A stretch of 64,000 bases of DNA from Rhizobium sp. NRK18. GTDB taxonomy: Bacteria > Pseudomonadota > Alphaproteobacteria > Rhizobiales > Rhizobiaceae. The stretch is taken from the NCBI RefSeq assembly GCF_024385575.1, contig NZ_JANFMV010000001.1, positions 3,377,681-3,441,680 on the forward strand. Direction: 5' to 3'. The notes under the pieces were generated by a model. That model did no database searches. It was not told the origin of the DNA and worked only from the letters and a program-made list of their open reading frames with translations. Positions 33,637-42,715 of this stretch are shown here, piece by piece. Each line of letters opens with the position of its first letter. The first letter of the stretch is position 1. Both the position numbers and the translations under genes were made by a program.

Positions 33637-34449
33637 ATGGATCCGATCGAAGAATTCCGCCAGTCGGTTGCCAGAAACATCGAGGAAATCGGGAACGACC
33701 GCGACTTCCTGGGTCTGTCCAATATCTGGATGCGCGAATCCGTTCGTCACCATTATCCCTATAACTTCTCCTGGCTCGGGCGTCCGGTCATCCAGATCCC
33801 GCAGGATCTCTATGCCACCCAGGAACTCGTCTGGGCCTGCCGGCCGGATCTCATCATCGAGACCGGGATCGCCCATGGCGGCTCGCTGATCATGAGCGCG
33901 TCCATGCTCGCCATGCTGGATTACTGCGACGCCGTCGAACAGGGCACAGCGCTCGATCCGAAAGCCTCGAAGCGCAAGGTCATCGGCGTCGACATCGACA
34001 TCCGCGCCCATAACCGCAAGGCGATCGAGGCGCATCCACTGAGCCACAAGATCGAAATGTTCCAGGGCTCGTCCATCGCCAAGGAGACTGTCGATCAGGT
34101 GAAGGCGGCGGCGGAAGGCTACGATCGCATCATGGTCTTCCTCGATTCCAACCACACTCATGAGCACGTGCTGGAGGAGCTCGAACACTACGCGCCGCTG
34201 ACCTCAAAGGGCTCCTACTGCGTTGTCTGGGATACGGTCGTCGAGGACTATCCCGACGAGCTTTCGCCGGACCGGCCCTGGGGCAAGGGCGACAATCCGA
34301 AGACCGCCGTCTGGGAATACATGAAGCGCGTTGCGAGCGAAGGCCGGACAGCCGCCGACGGCAGCCCGCTCACCTTCGAGATCGACAAGACGATCGAGCA
34401 CAAGATCGTCTTCTCCGCCGGGCCGGACGGTTTCCTGAAGCGGGTCTGA
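33637..34449 (+). CDS. Cephalosporin hydroxylase-family (CmcI-like) SAM methyltransferase
   Basis: A 270-residue protein. It contains NFSWLGRPVIQIPQDLYATQELVW, LIIETGIAHGGSLIMSASML (SAM-binding loop), GVDIDIRAHNRKAIEAHPL and VFLDSNHTHEHVLEELEHY, with a likely metal site at D/H residues. This is the CmcI/rhamnosyl O-methyltransferase family PF04989. Family members in surface-polysaccharide loci methylate sugar hydroxyls. ATG 33637 with GAGGG upstream is chosen over a GTG 28 codons earlier. Confidence 0.85.
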   Translation: MDPIEEFRQSVARNIEEIGNDRDFLGLSNIWMRESVRHHYPYNFSWLGRPVIQIPQDLYATQELVWACRPDLIIETGIAHGGSLIMSASMLAMLDYCDAVEQGTALDPKASKRKVIGVDIDIRAHNRKAIEAHPLSHKIEMFQGSSIAKETVDQVKAAAEGYDRIMVFLDSNHTHEHVLEELEHYAPLTSKGSYCVVWDTVVEDYPDELSPDRPWGKGDNPKTAVWEYMKRVASEGRTAADGSPLTFEIDKTIEHKIVFSAGPDGFLKRV

Positions 34450-34475
34450 GCGACCCGCCCTCACGGCAATGCATG

Positions 34476-35726
34476 TCAGGCGCGCCGGGCGCGCTGCTCC
34501 TGCGTGAGTGCTTCCCAGAAGAACTTCAGACCGCCCTGCGGCACTTCCATCTGTTCAACCGGGCGCACCAGAGCGCGGATGACGTCGAATATTCCGGCAG
34601 CGGAATCCGTGCCGGCGATGTCCTGGTCGATGTAGAAGCCGTTCTCGGTGAAGCCCGACGTCACGACGAATTCCGAGCTGACCTGCGGTTTGAATTCCGG
34701 CGCGAAGTGGGCGGCGTATTTGCCGCCCTTCCAGGCCTTGAACGCGGCAGCGTAGGCGCTCGTCGCCAGATCGAACATCTCGCGGTCCTGGTACTTCTCG
34801 ACATCCTTCGCAGCCGCCTTGGCGAAGTTGATTTCCCAGCCGTCATGCGGGCGCTTGTAGGTTTCCTTGAACCAATGCTGCGTCTCGAGAATGGTCGCCG
34901 AAGTGCCAAGCATGCTCTTGAACGGGAAGCCGCCGAGCCCATCGGTCGTCAGATAGTCCCGTCCGGCCTCCGCGATGAAGACCTCCGTCTTTTTGCGGAA
35001 ATCCGAGAAATCGACGCAACCGTTGGAGTTGCTCTTCGGGCAGCTGCCCATGACCGAGAACGGACGCCGGCTGAAGGCGAAGTTGTCGGCAATCGCGATG
35101 ACCTTGAAGGCATTGTCGTAGTCGACCACCGGATGCTCGAAATAGCGGCCGCCGAAGGTGTCCTTGATCCTGTCCATGAGCTTGCGCGAAATCGCCGAAT
35201 GGTAGACGGAAAAGCCGGCGGACGGCGTATGCGTTGCGCCGTTCCAGCCGAACATGCGCCGCTGCAGCTCGTCGCGCGGATATTTGACGACATAGGCCTC
35301 CGCCGGCACGAAGACGCCGATCTTCCCACGGCTTTCCGACGGCCACATATAGGCGGTGGAACTCCAGCAAATAGCGTCAATGGTCGGGTCGTTCTCTGCA
35401 AGCTTTGCGGCCAGCTCGGCAAAGTCCGGATCGGCATAGTCGTCGTCGCCGATGAAGGTGATCCAGTCGCCGGTGGCCGCCTCCATGGTCCGCTCCCAGT
35501 TGTCGACCATGGCGAGCGTCCGGTCTTCCGACGGCAGATAGACGATGCGCGGGTCGCCGGCGTAGGCCTGCATGAACGTGTTCATGATCTCGGGCTCGTC
35601 GGAATTGTCGGCAAGCACGAACTGCACGTCGCTGCGCGTGCTCTTCGCCAGCGCGGCAATCAGGTTCTGGAAATAGAACTGGCGGTTCCGCGAGGGAACA
35701 CAGATCGAATATCTCGGCGGCGTCAT
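34476..35726 (-). CDS. Family 2-type glycosyltransferase
   Basis: A 416-residue protein. The GT-A start is RYSICVPSRNRQFYF, with FVLADNSDEPEI near 38 and WITFIGDDDYADPDF near 90 (intact DXD, unlike its paralogue at 31533). A long C-terminal part ends in KYAAHFAPEFKP and an all-helical tail. ATG 35726 has GAGGA nine bases upstream. It lies 108 bases after the C-methyltransferase gene in the same operon and probably transfers the sugar made by that operon. Confidence 0.75.
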   Translation of the reverse strand: MTPPRYSICVPSRNRQFYFQNLIAALAKSTRSDVQFVLADNSDEPEIMNTFMQAYAGDPRIVYLPSEDRTLAMVDNWERTMEAATGDWITFIGDDDYADPDFAELAAKLAENDPTIDAICWSSTAYMWPSESRGKIGVFVPAEAYVVKYPRDELQRRMFGWNGATHTPSAGFSVYHSAISRKLMDRIKDTFGGRYFEHPVVDYDNAFKVIAIADNFAFSRRPFSVMGSCPKSNSNGCVDFSDFRKKTEVFIAEAGRDYLTTDGLGGFPFKSMLGTSATILETQHWFKETYKRPHDGWEINFAKAAAKDVEKYQDREMFDLATSAYAAAFKAWKGGKYAAHFAPEFKPQVSSEFVVTSGFTENGFYIDQDIAGTDSAAGIFDVIRALVRPVEQMEVPQGGLKFFWEALTQEQRARRA

Positions 35727-35834
35727 CGTCTGTTTTCCTCTATCTTTCTTATGTCTTGTTGCGCGAACGGGCCTTGGCCGGCGCCTTTGCGCGACCATCG
35801 GTCTCCGCCTTGGCGGTCTCCAGTTCCGGCCGCT

Positions 35835-37064
35835 TTACCCATGCACCGTCAGTTCCGGCACCGCCGTCACAAACTTCCCACCCCAGTCTTTGATATACAA
35901 AAGCTGGTTCTCGATTTCGGTCTTGAGATTCCATGGCAGGATGACCACCCTTTCAGGTTTGCGTGCCTTCAGCACATCTTCGGAGACGATCGGAATCCGG
36001 CTGCCGGGCATGAACATGTCCTGCTTGGCGGGATTGCGATCGACGACGAACGGCAGCAAGTCCGGCTTGATGCCTGCGAAATTCATCAGCGTGTTGCCCT
36101 TGGCCGCGGCGCCGTAGGCGGCGACCGTCAGCCCCTGACGCTGGCAGTCAATGAGGAAGGACAGGAAATCGTTGCGCACGCGCTGGGCCTGCTCCTGGAA
36201 GCCGGCATAGTAGCCCATGTCGCGCATGCCGGCCTTGTCTTCCGCCGCCAGCATGGCCGCGACATTCGGAGAGACCGATCGGGCAATACCGTCGGACCGG
36301 CAGGCGAAGACCCGCAGGCTACCGCCGTGCCAGGGCGTGGTCTCGACGTCGAAGACGGTCAGGCCGTTCTTTTCGAAGATGCCGGCGACCGCCGTCAGCG
36401 AGAGGTAGGAATAATGCTCGTGATAGGCCGTATCGAACTGGCTCTCGGCAACCATGTTGAGGAGATGCGGGAATTCGAAGGTGGAGACGCCTGTCGGCTT
36501 CAGGATGCGGGCGAAGCCGGAGACGAAGTCGTTGATGTCCGGGACATGCGCCAGCACATTGTTGGCGGCTGTCAGGTCAGCCTGCCAGCCGTCGGCTACC
36601 AGCCTTTCGGCCAGAGGGACGCCGAAGAACTCCTCGACGATCTCGATGCCCTTTTTGCGGGCGGCGGCAGCCGTGCTCGACGTCGGCTCGACGCCGAGGC
36701 AAGCAATGCCCTTTTCCTTCACATACTGCAGAAGGTAGCCGTCATTGGCGGCAACCTCGACGACCTTCGACTGCGGGCCCAGTTCGAAACGCTCCGCCAT
36801 GGCCTCGACATAGGACTTGGCATGCGCCAGCCAGGAGGTGGAGAAGGAGGAGAAATAGGCGTAGTTTTCCGAGAAGAAGACCTCGCGGCCGGCGAAATCC
36901 TCAGTCTGGACGAGGAGGCATGCCTCGCAGACGCGGATGACCAGCGGATACCAGGGCTCAGGTTCGCCGAGCGCTTTCGCGGTCACATAGGAGTTCGACG
37001 GCGGGGCCGTGCCAAGATCCAGGAATGGCGACAGGCTTTCAGACCCGCAATGGCGGCACTTCAT
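35835..37064 (-). CDS. Nucleotide-sugar C-methyltransferase (TylC3-like)
   Basis: A 409-residue protein with all three parts of the sugar C-methyltransferase family. The N-terminal zinc site is MKCRHCGS...VCEACLLVQ (C3, C6, then CxxC near residue 46). The SAM-binding core has VVEVAANDGYLLQYV near 103, and DTAYHEHYSYLSL near 210 has the catalytic-region histidines. The C-terminal Rossmann domain includes VAAYGAAAKGNTLMNF. It methylates C3 of a 4-keto-6-deoxyhexose nucleotide. Its start overlaps the epimerase stop by four bases, and the series with rfbF points to a CDP-sugar. Confidence 0.88.
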   Translation of the reverse strand: MKCRHCGSESLSPFLDLGTAPPSNSYVTAKALGEPEPWYPLVIRVCEACLLVQTEDFAGREVFFSENYAYFSSFSTSWLAHAKSYVEAMAERFELGPQSKVVEVAANDGYLLQYVKEKGIACLGVEPTSSTAAAARKKGIEIVEEFFGVPLAERLVADGWQADLTAANNVLAHVPDINDFVSGFARILKPTGVSTFEFPHLLNMVAESQFDTAYHEHYSYLSLTAVAGIFEKNGLTVFDVETTPWHGGSLRVFACRSDGIARSVSPNVAAMLAAEDKAGMRDMGYYAGFQEQAQRVRNDFLSFLIDCQRQGLTVAAYGAAAKGNTLMNFAGIKPDLLPFVVDRNPAKQDMFMPGSRIPIVSEDVLKARKPERVVILPWNLKTEIENQLLYIKDWGGKFVTAVPELTVHG

Positions 37065-37624
37065 ACGATCACTCCCTGAAACTCGGGTCCAAGCGGCGGA
37101 TGGCCCGCATCGCGCGGCGACAGATTGCGGATCGGCATCGGCCAGGCGATGGCAAGGGCCAGATCCCGGCAGTCGAGACCGCCTTCGGCTTCCGCGTTGT
37201 AGGCGGCCGAATGCAGGTAGACCATGCGCACGTCATCGCTCAGCGTCTGGAACCCATGAGCAAAGCCGCGCGGGATCATGAGCGATCGGGCATTTTCCTC
37301 TGACAGTTCGACGGCATGGTGTTTCAGAAACGTCGGCGAACCGCGACGGATGTCGACGACGACGTCCAGGACCACGCCGCGCGTGCAGGTGACCAGCTTG
37401 ATCTCCGCATGCGGCGGGTTCTGATAGTGCATGCCGCGCACCGTGCCGGCCTCCGTGGTGCCTGTCTCGTTGACCTGGGCAACCGGACCGTCCCAGCTGC
37501 ACTCGGCCAGTTCATCGGCGCAGAAGAGCCGGGTCAGATAGCCACGCTCGTCGCCGAGCCGCTTGCGCTCCAGCACAAGCAGTCCCTCCAGCGGCGTCTT
37601 GGTGACTGCGAACCGGCCTGCCAT
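37061..37624 (-). CDS. RmlC-type sugar 3,5-epimerase
   Basis: A 187-residue cupin. It has GTVRGMHYQNPPHAEIKLVTC, with His and the base-side residues, and DVVVDIRRGSPTF, ENARSLMIPRGFAHGFQTL, the RmlC core. RmlC acts on dTDP-4-keto-6-deoxyglucose, but next to rfbF and the C-methyltransferase this one may act on a CDP- or methylated intermediate. It lies three bases downstream of rfbF. Confidence 0.85.
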   Translation of the reverse strand: MAGRFAVTKTPLEGLLVLERKRLGDERGYLTRLFCADELAECSWDGPVAQVNETGTTEAGTVRGMHYQNPPHAEIKLVTCTRGVVLDVVVDIRRGSPTFLKHHAVELSEENARSLMIPRGFAHGFQTLSDDVRMVYLHSAAYNAEAEGGLDCRDLALAIAWPMPIRNLSPRDAGHPPLGPEFQGVIV

Positions 37625-37627
37625 CGC

Positions 37628-38398
37628 CTACCAGTTCTTCCAGGGCGCTTTGCCGCTTGCCCACATGGCTTCCAACTGGTTCTTGTCGCGCAGCGTGTCC
37701 ATCGGCTGCCAGAAGCCGTGATGGAAGAAGGCCTTCAACTCGCCGTCGCTGGCGAGGCTCATCAGCGGCTCGGATTCCCAGGGCTGGTGATCGCCCTCAA
37801 TGCGGTCGATGACCTTCGGCGAGAGAACGAAGAAGCCGCCATTGATGAAGCCACCCTCGCCTTCCGGCTTCTCTACAAAGCCGCCGACGCTGTCACCGTC
37901 GAGCTTCAGGGCGCCGTAGCGGGCGGGCGGGCGCACGGCGGTCACCGTCGCCAGCCGACCGTGGTTCTTGTGGAAGCGGATCGTCTCGGCAATATCGACG
38001 TCGCTGACGCCGTCGCCATAGGTGAAGCAGAAGGCCTCCTCACCCTCGAGATAGGAGGCGACGCGCTTCAGGCGGCCACCGGTCATCGTCTCCTCGCCGG
38101 TATTGACCAGCGTCACCCGCCAGTTCTCCGCATATTTGCGGTGAAACTGCAGCTGGTTGCGCTCCAGGTCGAAGGTGATGTCCGACATGTGCAGGCCGTA
38201 ATTGGCGAAGTATTCCTTGATCACATAGCCGCGGAAGCCACAGCAGATGATGAAATCGCTGATGCCATAGCCATGGTAGAGCTTCATGATGTGCCAGAGG
38301 ATCGGCCGGCCGCCGATCTCGACCATCGGCTTCGGACGCAGATGCGTTTCTTCGGAAATGCGCGTGCCGAGCCCGCCGGCCAGGATGACCGCCTTCAT
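37628..38398 (-). CDS. rfbF: Glucose-1-phosphate cytidylyltransferase
   Basis: A 256-residue nucleotidyltransferase. MKAVILAGGLGTRISEET is followed by RPKPMVEIGGRPILWHIMKLY, FIICCGFRGYVIKEYF, CFTYGDGVSDVD and RPPARYGAL, matching RfbF (CTP + Glc-1-P to CDP-glucose). ATG 38398 has GGGAG six bases upstream and is preferred to an upstream start. It heads the rfbF-epimerase-methyltransferase-glycosyltransferase operon. The CDP-glucose 4,6-dehydratase (RfbG) expected next is not in the window. Confidence 0.93.
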   Translation of the reverse strand: MKAVILAGGLGTRISEETHLRPKPMVEIGGRPILWHIMKLYHGYGISDFIICCGFRGYVIKEYFANYGLHMSDITFDLERNQLQFHRKYAENWRVTLVNTGEETMTGGRLKRVASYLEGEEAFCFTYGDGVSDVDIAETIRFHKNHGRLATVTAVRPPARYGALKLDGDSVGGFVEKPEGEGGFINGGFFVLSPKVIDRIEGDHQPWESEPLMSLASDGELKAFFHHGFWQPMDTLRDKNQLEAMWASGKAPWKNW

Positions 38399-38559
38399 GC
38401 CCTGCTCCCGGACCGGACGCCGCATGCCGGCATCAGCCCGTCAATTCGTCTTGCAATTTCCAACGCAGACATGCCCCATCGCCCGGTCGATACAGTTTTC
38501 CGGTATCGACCTTAAGCAATGAAGCTGTTGTCAAACTGGATGCCGGTCCGGCATCGGAA

Positions 38560-39726
38560 TCAGAGCTTCGAGATGTAGTCCGCCAGTCGTGCGCCAGCTT
38601 CGCGGATATGATCCGGATTGCGCAGGAAGCAGGCCCGCAGGAAGCTTTCGCCACCTGCGCCGAAGGCAGTGCCGGGCGCAAGGCCGACGCCCGTCTTGTC
38701 GACGATGTCGATGGCGGCGGCGCGCACGTCCTTGATGCCGTCGAACTTGAGGAAGGCATAGAAGGCGCCCTCCGGCTTCAGCGTCTGGACCCGGTTGGTG
38801 GCGATCAGCGTGTCACAGAGAAGATCGCGACAGACCGTCGCCCGCTCGATATTGGAGCGGATGAAGTCGTCGCCGTCATTCAGGGCCGCGACTGCACCGC
38901 GCTGCATGAAGGGTGCGACGCCCGAGGTGGAGTACTGGATGAGGTTTTCCAGCACCTGGCCGATTTCCGGCGGAGCGACAATCCAGCCGACACGCCAGCC
39001 GGTCATGCACCAATTCTTGGAGAAGGAATTGACGAAGACGATCCGGTCTTCCGGATCCATGACGTCGAGGAAGGATGGCGCCCTGCCGCCGGCATAGAAG
39101 AACAAGGCATAGATTTCGTCCGCCATGATCCACAGGCCATGCTTGCGGGCCAGCGCCAGAATGTTGCGCAGGTCTTCCTCGCTCGCCACCCAGCCGGTCG
39201 GATTGGACGGGGTATTGACGAAAATCGCGCGGGTGCGCGGCGTGATTGCCGCCTCAACCTGAGCGAGATCGACGGACCAGCGGCCGTCGCCGAAATGCAG
39301 CGGCACGCCGACCGCCTTTGCCCCGGAGACCGTGAGTGCGGCGGCGATATTTGGCCAGGCGGGCGTGAAATAGAGCATTTCATCGCCCGGCGAGGTCAAT
39401 GCCTCGACGGAGAGCTTGATGGCCTGCATGCCGGAGCCGGTGGCGAAGAAATGCTGAGGGCCGAAGCTCGTGCCGAAATGACGGCCATAATAGTCGGCGA
39501 GCGCCTGGCGCAGTTCGGGAATGCCGCGCTGCCAGGTGTAGAAGGTCTCGCCGGCCTTCAAGGCCGCAACCGCCGCATCCGAAATGAAGTCCGGCGTCGG
39601 CAGATCGCCCTCGCCCACCCAGAGGGGAATGAGGCCATCGCGGCCACGGGCATAATTGACCACTTCGACGATGCCGCTTTGCGGAGCGGCCAGCGCGCGG
39701 GGGCTCAGGCTTTCAAGAAAGGTCAT
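38560..39726 (-). CDS. Class I/II PLP-dependent aminotransferase
   Basis: A 388-residue fold-type I aminotransferase. GSGMQAIKLSVEAL is the cofactor loop, FVNTPSNPTGWV binds substrate, IMADEIYALFFY holds the PLP-pyridine Asp, and NSFSKNWCMTGWRVGW holds the Schiff-base lysine. LRACFLRNPDHI has the C-terminal carboxylate-binding Arg. It resembles aspartate/alanine-type aminotransferases of rhizobia; the substrate is not predictable. It appears monocistronic. Confidence 0.88.
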   Translation of the reverse strand: MTFLESLSPRALAAPQSGIVEVVNYARGRDGLIPLWVGEGDLPTPDFISDAAVAALKAGETFYTWQRGIPELRQALADYYGRHFGTSFGPQHFFATGSGMQAIKLSVEALTSPGDEMLYFTPAWPNIAAALTVSGAKAVGVPLHFGDGRWSVDLAQVEAAITPRTRAIFVNTPSNPTGWVASEEDLRNILALARKHGLWIMADEIYALFFYAGGRAPSFLDVMDPEDRIVFVNSFSKNWCMTGWRVGWIVAPPEIGQVLENLIQYSTSGVAPFMQRGAVAALNDGDDFIRSNIERATVCRDLLCDTLIATNRVQTLKPEGAFYAFLKFDGIKDVRAAAIDIVDKTGVGLAPGTAFGAGGESFLRACFLRNPDHIREAGARLADYISKL

Positions 39727-39743
39727 GCAATCACCACAATAGC

Positions 39744-39776
39744 AAAGGGCGTCCAGATCTGTTTGAACGCCCTTTT
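39744..39776 (-). terminator. Terminator downstream of mscL
   Basis: A 9-bp stem AAAGGGCGT / ACGCCCTTT (39744-39752 with 39767-39775). It lies 68 bases after the mscL stop on the minus strand. The flanking T/A-rich sequence is stronger in the rightward direction (TTTTATCC), so it may act on either strand. Confidence 0.6.
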
Positions 39777-39843
39777 ATCCGAGCAGGAAGGGGAAATCCC
39801 ATTCCATTGTTTGAGGGATCAATCGATTCCGGTGATCGACCAC

Positions 39844-40263
39844 TCAGCCATTCTTTTTCAGCAAGTCGCGGATCTCCGTCAGCAGCAGAACGTCCGCCGG
39901 CGGCGGGGCGGCCGGAGCCGGCTTCTGCTCTTCCTTGATGCGGATGCGGTTCACGAACTTGACCATCAGGAAGATGATCCAGGCGAGGATCAGGAAGTTG
40001 ATCACGACCGTGATGAAATTGCCGTAGGCGAACACGGCGCCCTGCTCCCTTGCGGCAGCGAGCGTCGGCGCGGTGACGCTGGCGCTCAGCGGCACGAAAT
40101 AGTTCGAGAAGTCGATACCGCCGGTGATCGCGCCGATGACCGGCATGATGATGTCATCGACCAGCGAGGACACGATCTTGCCGAACGCGCCGCCGATGAT
40201 GACACCGACCGCGAGATCCATGACATTGCCGCGGGCAATGAATGATTTGAATTCGTCGAGCAT
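39844..40263 (-). CDS. mscL: Large-conductance mechanosensitive channel
   Basis: A 139-residue inner-membrane channel that opens on osmotic downshock. [31 protein letters not shown] is the amphipathic N-helix plus TM1 with its Gly-rich packing face, and [20 protein letters not shown] is TM2. A Pro/Ala-rich linker precedes the C-terminal helix [10 protein letters not shown]. The length is typical. The 254 bases upstream (40264-40517) hold no gene. Confidence 0.97.
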   Translation of the reverse strand: MLDEFKSFIARGNVMDLAVGVIIGGAFGKIVSSLVDDIIMPVIGAITGGIDFSNYFVPLSASVTAPTLAAAREQGAVFAYGNFITVVINFLILAWIIFLMVKFVNRIRIKEEQKPAPAAPPPADVLLLTEIRDLLKKNG

Positions 40264-40517
40264 GCTGCCTCCTGTCCGCTATCCCCACCCGTCGCGCAAG
40301 GCGGGACAGCGGATTGTCCGGCCTGCGGGATCAGCGCCATGCGCCCTTTGCCTCGTCGAAGATATTGTAAGAACCGGGAACGTCAATGTGGCAGCAAGGA
40401 AATTCTTCAATTCCAAGCATTTGCCGAGTGATTGAACAAACACCACGGGTGGCTTTCCTTTCGCGGGAAGCCGCCTAAGTTGATCCCATCAGAGAATAAC
40501 CAGACGAGGATGATGAA

Positions 40518-41495
40518 ATGCGTGTCGTCGAATACAAATCCTATGGCAACCCTTCCGAGGTTCTGACGGCCGGTGAACGCCCGATGCCCGAACCGGCGGC
40601 CGGCGAAATCCGGGTCAAGATGCGGCTGTCGCCCATTCACAATCACGACCTGTGGACGGTTCGCGGCGAGTATGGTGTGAAACCGGAACTCCCCGCGGTC
40701 GGCGGCACCGAAGCCATGGGCGTGGTCGATGCACTCGGCGAAGGCGTGACCCACCTGAAGGTCGGCCAGAGAGTGATGGGGGCCGGGCTCACCGAAAGCT
40801 GGGCTGAGTATTTCGTCATGTCCGCCGCCCGTGCGGTGCCGTTGCCGGACACGGTCAGCGACGAGATCGGCTGCCAGCTGATCGCCATGCCGATCAGCTC
40901 GGTCATGGCCATCGAGGATCTTCACCTCGAGAAAGGCGACTGGCTGATCCAGAACGCGGCCACCGGTGCCGTCGGCAAGACGGTGGCGATGATCTGCCAG
41001 TCACGCGGCATCAACGTCATCAATGTCGTGCGGCGCAAGGACGGGATCGCGGAACTCGCCGATCTCGGCATCGACAAGACCGTCTCGACCAGCGGCGCCG
41101 ACTGGATGGACCAGGTGCGCGCGATCGTCGGAAGCGCCTCGATCAAGGCGGCGATCGATTCCGTCGGCGGCAAGGAGAGCGGTCAGTTGATGACGCTTCT
41201 CGGCGAAGGCGGTACGCTGATGACCTTCGGGACCATGAGCGGCGGTGCGATGGAAATCGGCTCGGGCGACGTCATCTTTAAGCAGGCGACCGTCACCGGC
41301 TTCTGGGCCGCCAAGCGCAGCGCCCGCACCAAGCCGGAAGAGTTCGCCAAAATGGTCGGCGAGCTTCTGACGCTGGCAGCCAAGGGCGAGCTGAAGCTGC
41401 CCGTCGAAGAGACCTTCGACCTGACCGAGGGTGCCGCTGCCGCCAAGGCGAGCATGGTGCCCGGCCGCAAGGGCAAGGTCGTATTCAAAGGCTGA
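40518..41495 (+). CDS. MDR-type zinc-binding dehydrogenase / quinone oxidoreductase-like
   Basis: A 325-residue medium-chain dehydrogenase/reductase. The GroES-like N-terminal domain has VRGEYGVKPELPAVGGTEAMG, and the Rossmann domain has LIQNAATGAVGKTVAMICQ near 150-168. The structural-zinc cysteines of alcohol dehydrogenases are absent, which favours a quinone or enoyl reductase role (2-enoyl reductases such as Etr1 share this look). ATG 40518 follows GAGGA. A terminator follows the stop. Confidence 0.8.
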   Translation: MRVVEYKSYGNPSEVLTAGERPMPEPAAGEIRVKMRLSPIHNHDLWTVRGEYGVKPELPAVGGTEAMGVVDALGEGVTHLKVGQRVMGAGLTESWAEYFVMSAARAVPLPDTVSDEIGCQLIAMPISSVMAIEDLHLEKGDWLIQNAATGAVGKTVAMICQSRGINVINVVRRKDGIAELADLGIDKTVSTSGADWMDQVRAIVGSASIKAAIDSVGGKESGQLMTLLGEGGTLMTFGTMSGGAMEIGSGDVIFKQATVTGFWAAKRSARTKPEEFAKMVGELLTLAAKGELKLPVEETFDLTEGAAAAKASMVPGRKGKVVFKG

Positions 41496-41506
41496 CTGGA
41501 AATGCG

Positions 41507-41540
41507 ATGGCTCCGGCGATGAAGCCGGAGCCATTCTTTT
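41507..41540 (+). terminator. Terminator between the MDR gene and pirin
   Basis: An 11-bp perfect stem ATGGCTCCGGC / GCCGGAGCCAT (41507-41517 with 41524-41534), loop GATGAA, followed by TCTTTTCTG. It lies 12 bases after the stop of the rightward gene; the convergent pirin gene ends at 41558. Confidence 0.85.
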
Positions 41541-41557
41541 CTGTGTCGGAACCGCCG

Positions 41558-42469
41558 TCAGTGCGCGGGCTTGATGAACGTGCCGTTCTGCAGTTCGCGC
41601 ATGGCCTGCATCAGTTCCTCGCGGGTGTTCATGACGATCGGCCCGTGCCAGGCGACCGGCTCCTGGATTGGCTTGCCGGAGACCAGCAGGAAGCGGATGC
41701 CCTTTTCGCCGGCCTGGACCGTGACTTCGTCACCGGTATCGAACACGACGAGCGTGCGGTTTCCGGACATGTCGCGGATGTTCAGCTCCTCGCCCTGGAA
41801 TTCCTTCTCCACCTTGACGCCGAACGGCTTCGAGGCATCGCGGAACGTGCCGGACCCCGCGAAGATATAGGCAAAGGCCGAGCGGTAGGTATCGATCAGG
41901 AAGGTCTTGCGCTTGCCCGGCGGAACCGAGATATCGAGGTAGACGGGTTCGGCGGCAATGCCGTCAACCGGACCCTTCTTGCCCCAGAAATCGCCCGTGA
42001 TCACCCGCACAGCCGTGCCGTCGTCATCGACGACGACGGGAATGTCGGCGCCCTTGATGTCCTGATAGCGCGGTGCCGTCATCTTCAGGGACGACGGCAG
42101 GTTGGCCCAGAGCTGGAAGCCGTGCATCTTGCCGGCGAAATCACCCTTCGGCATTTCCTGGTGCATGATGCCCGAGCCCGCCGTCATCCACTGGACGTCG
42201 CCGGCGCCGAGCGTGCCGGTATTGCCGAGGCTGTCGCCATGCTCGACCGTGCCGGCCAGCACATAGGTGATCGTCTCGATGCCGCGATGCGGATGCCATG
42301 GGAAGCCTCGGATGAAATCCTCCGGACGGTCGTTACGGAAGTCATCCATCATCAGGAATGGGTCGGTCATCGACGGATCGCCGAAACCGAAGACACGGTG
42401 CAGCTTGACGCCGGCGCCTTCCATGGCGGGCACGGCGACGCTTTCATGCTTTACGGGGCGGATAGACAT
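41558..42469 (-). CDS. Pirin family protein
   Basis: A 303-residue bicupin. GFPWHPHRGIETITYVLAG has the metal-binding His pair, and GDVQWMTAGSGIMHQEMP has the third His and the following Glu of the pirin metal site. VYLDISVPPGKRKTFLI and GTFRDASKPFGV form the second cupin. Some pirins are quercetinases or redox-sensing regulators. ATG 42469 has GAGGAG upstream. The 246 bases between it and the amidotransferase gene hold nothing recognised apart from divergent promoters. Confidence 0.92.
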   Translation of the reverse strand: MSIRPVKHESVAVPAMEGAGVKLHRVFGFGDPSMTDPFLMMDDFRNDRPEDFIRGFPWHPHRGIETITYVLAGTVEHGDSLGNTGTLGAGDVQWMTAGSGIMHQEMPKGDFAGKMHGFQLWANLPSSLKMTAPRYQDIKGADIPVVVDDDGTAVRVITGDFWGKKGPVDGIAAEPVYLDISVPPGKRKTFLIDTYRSAFAYIFAGSGTFRDASKPFGVKVEKEFQGEELNIRDMSGNRTLVVFDTGDEVTVQAGEKGIRFLLVSGKPIQEPVAWHGPIVMNTREELMQAMRELQNGTFIKPAH

Positions 42470-42715
42470 ATCTGATCTCCTCGCTGTTTTCGAAGTTGAC
42501 GCCAATATAGCGAGGATTGGCCTTCAGCGCAGGATGGACGGCGAGGACGGACTGTTCACAATTCATGCGGGAGAGAATTGCTTGCCGTCTTCACCCGCAA
42601 TCGCGCCACAATGCGCGCCTACGCAAGCTTGGGGCATTGATCGGCTCTTAATCCTTTTCGCGCTATCGTTTCAGAACAGGCCATATTCGCCATCTAATTT
42701 TGGAGACATCGGTTC

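Noticed and set aside
35749..35934. Small leftward frame between the glycosyltransferase and C-methyltransferase genes
   Set aside because: It overlaps the C-methyltransferase 3' end by about 100 bases, lacks a ribosome-binding site, and is Ala/Lys-rich with no family.
34473..37079. An 868-codon rightward frame over the glycosyltransferase and C-methyltransferase genes
   Set aside because: Same reason: it is antisense to two genes with full motif sets and has only the low-complexity His/Asp/Arg-rich look of a reverse frame.
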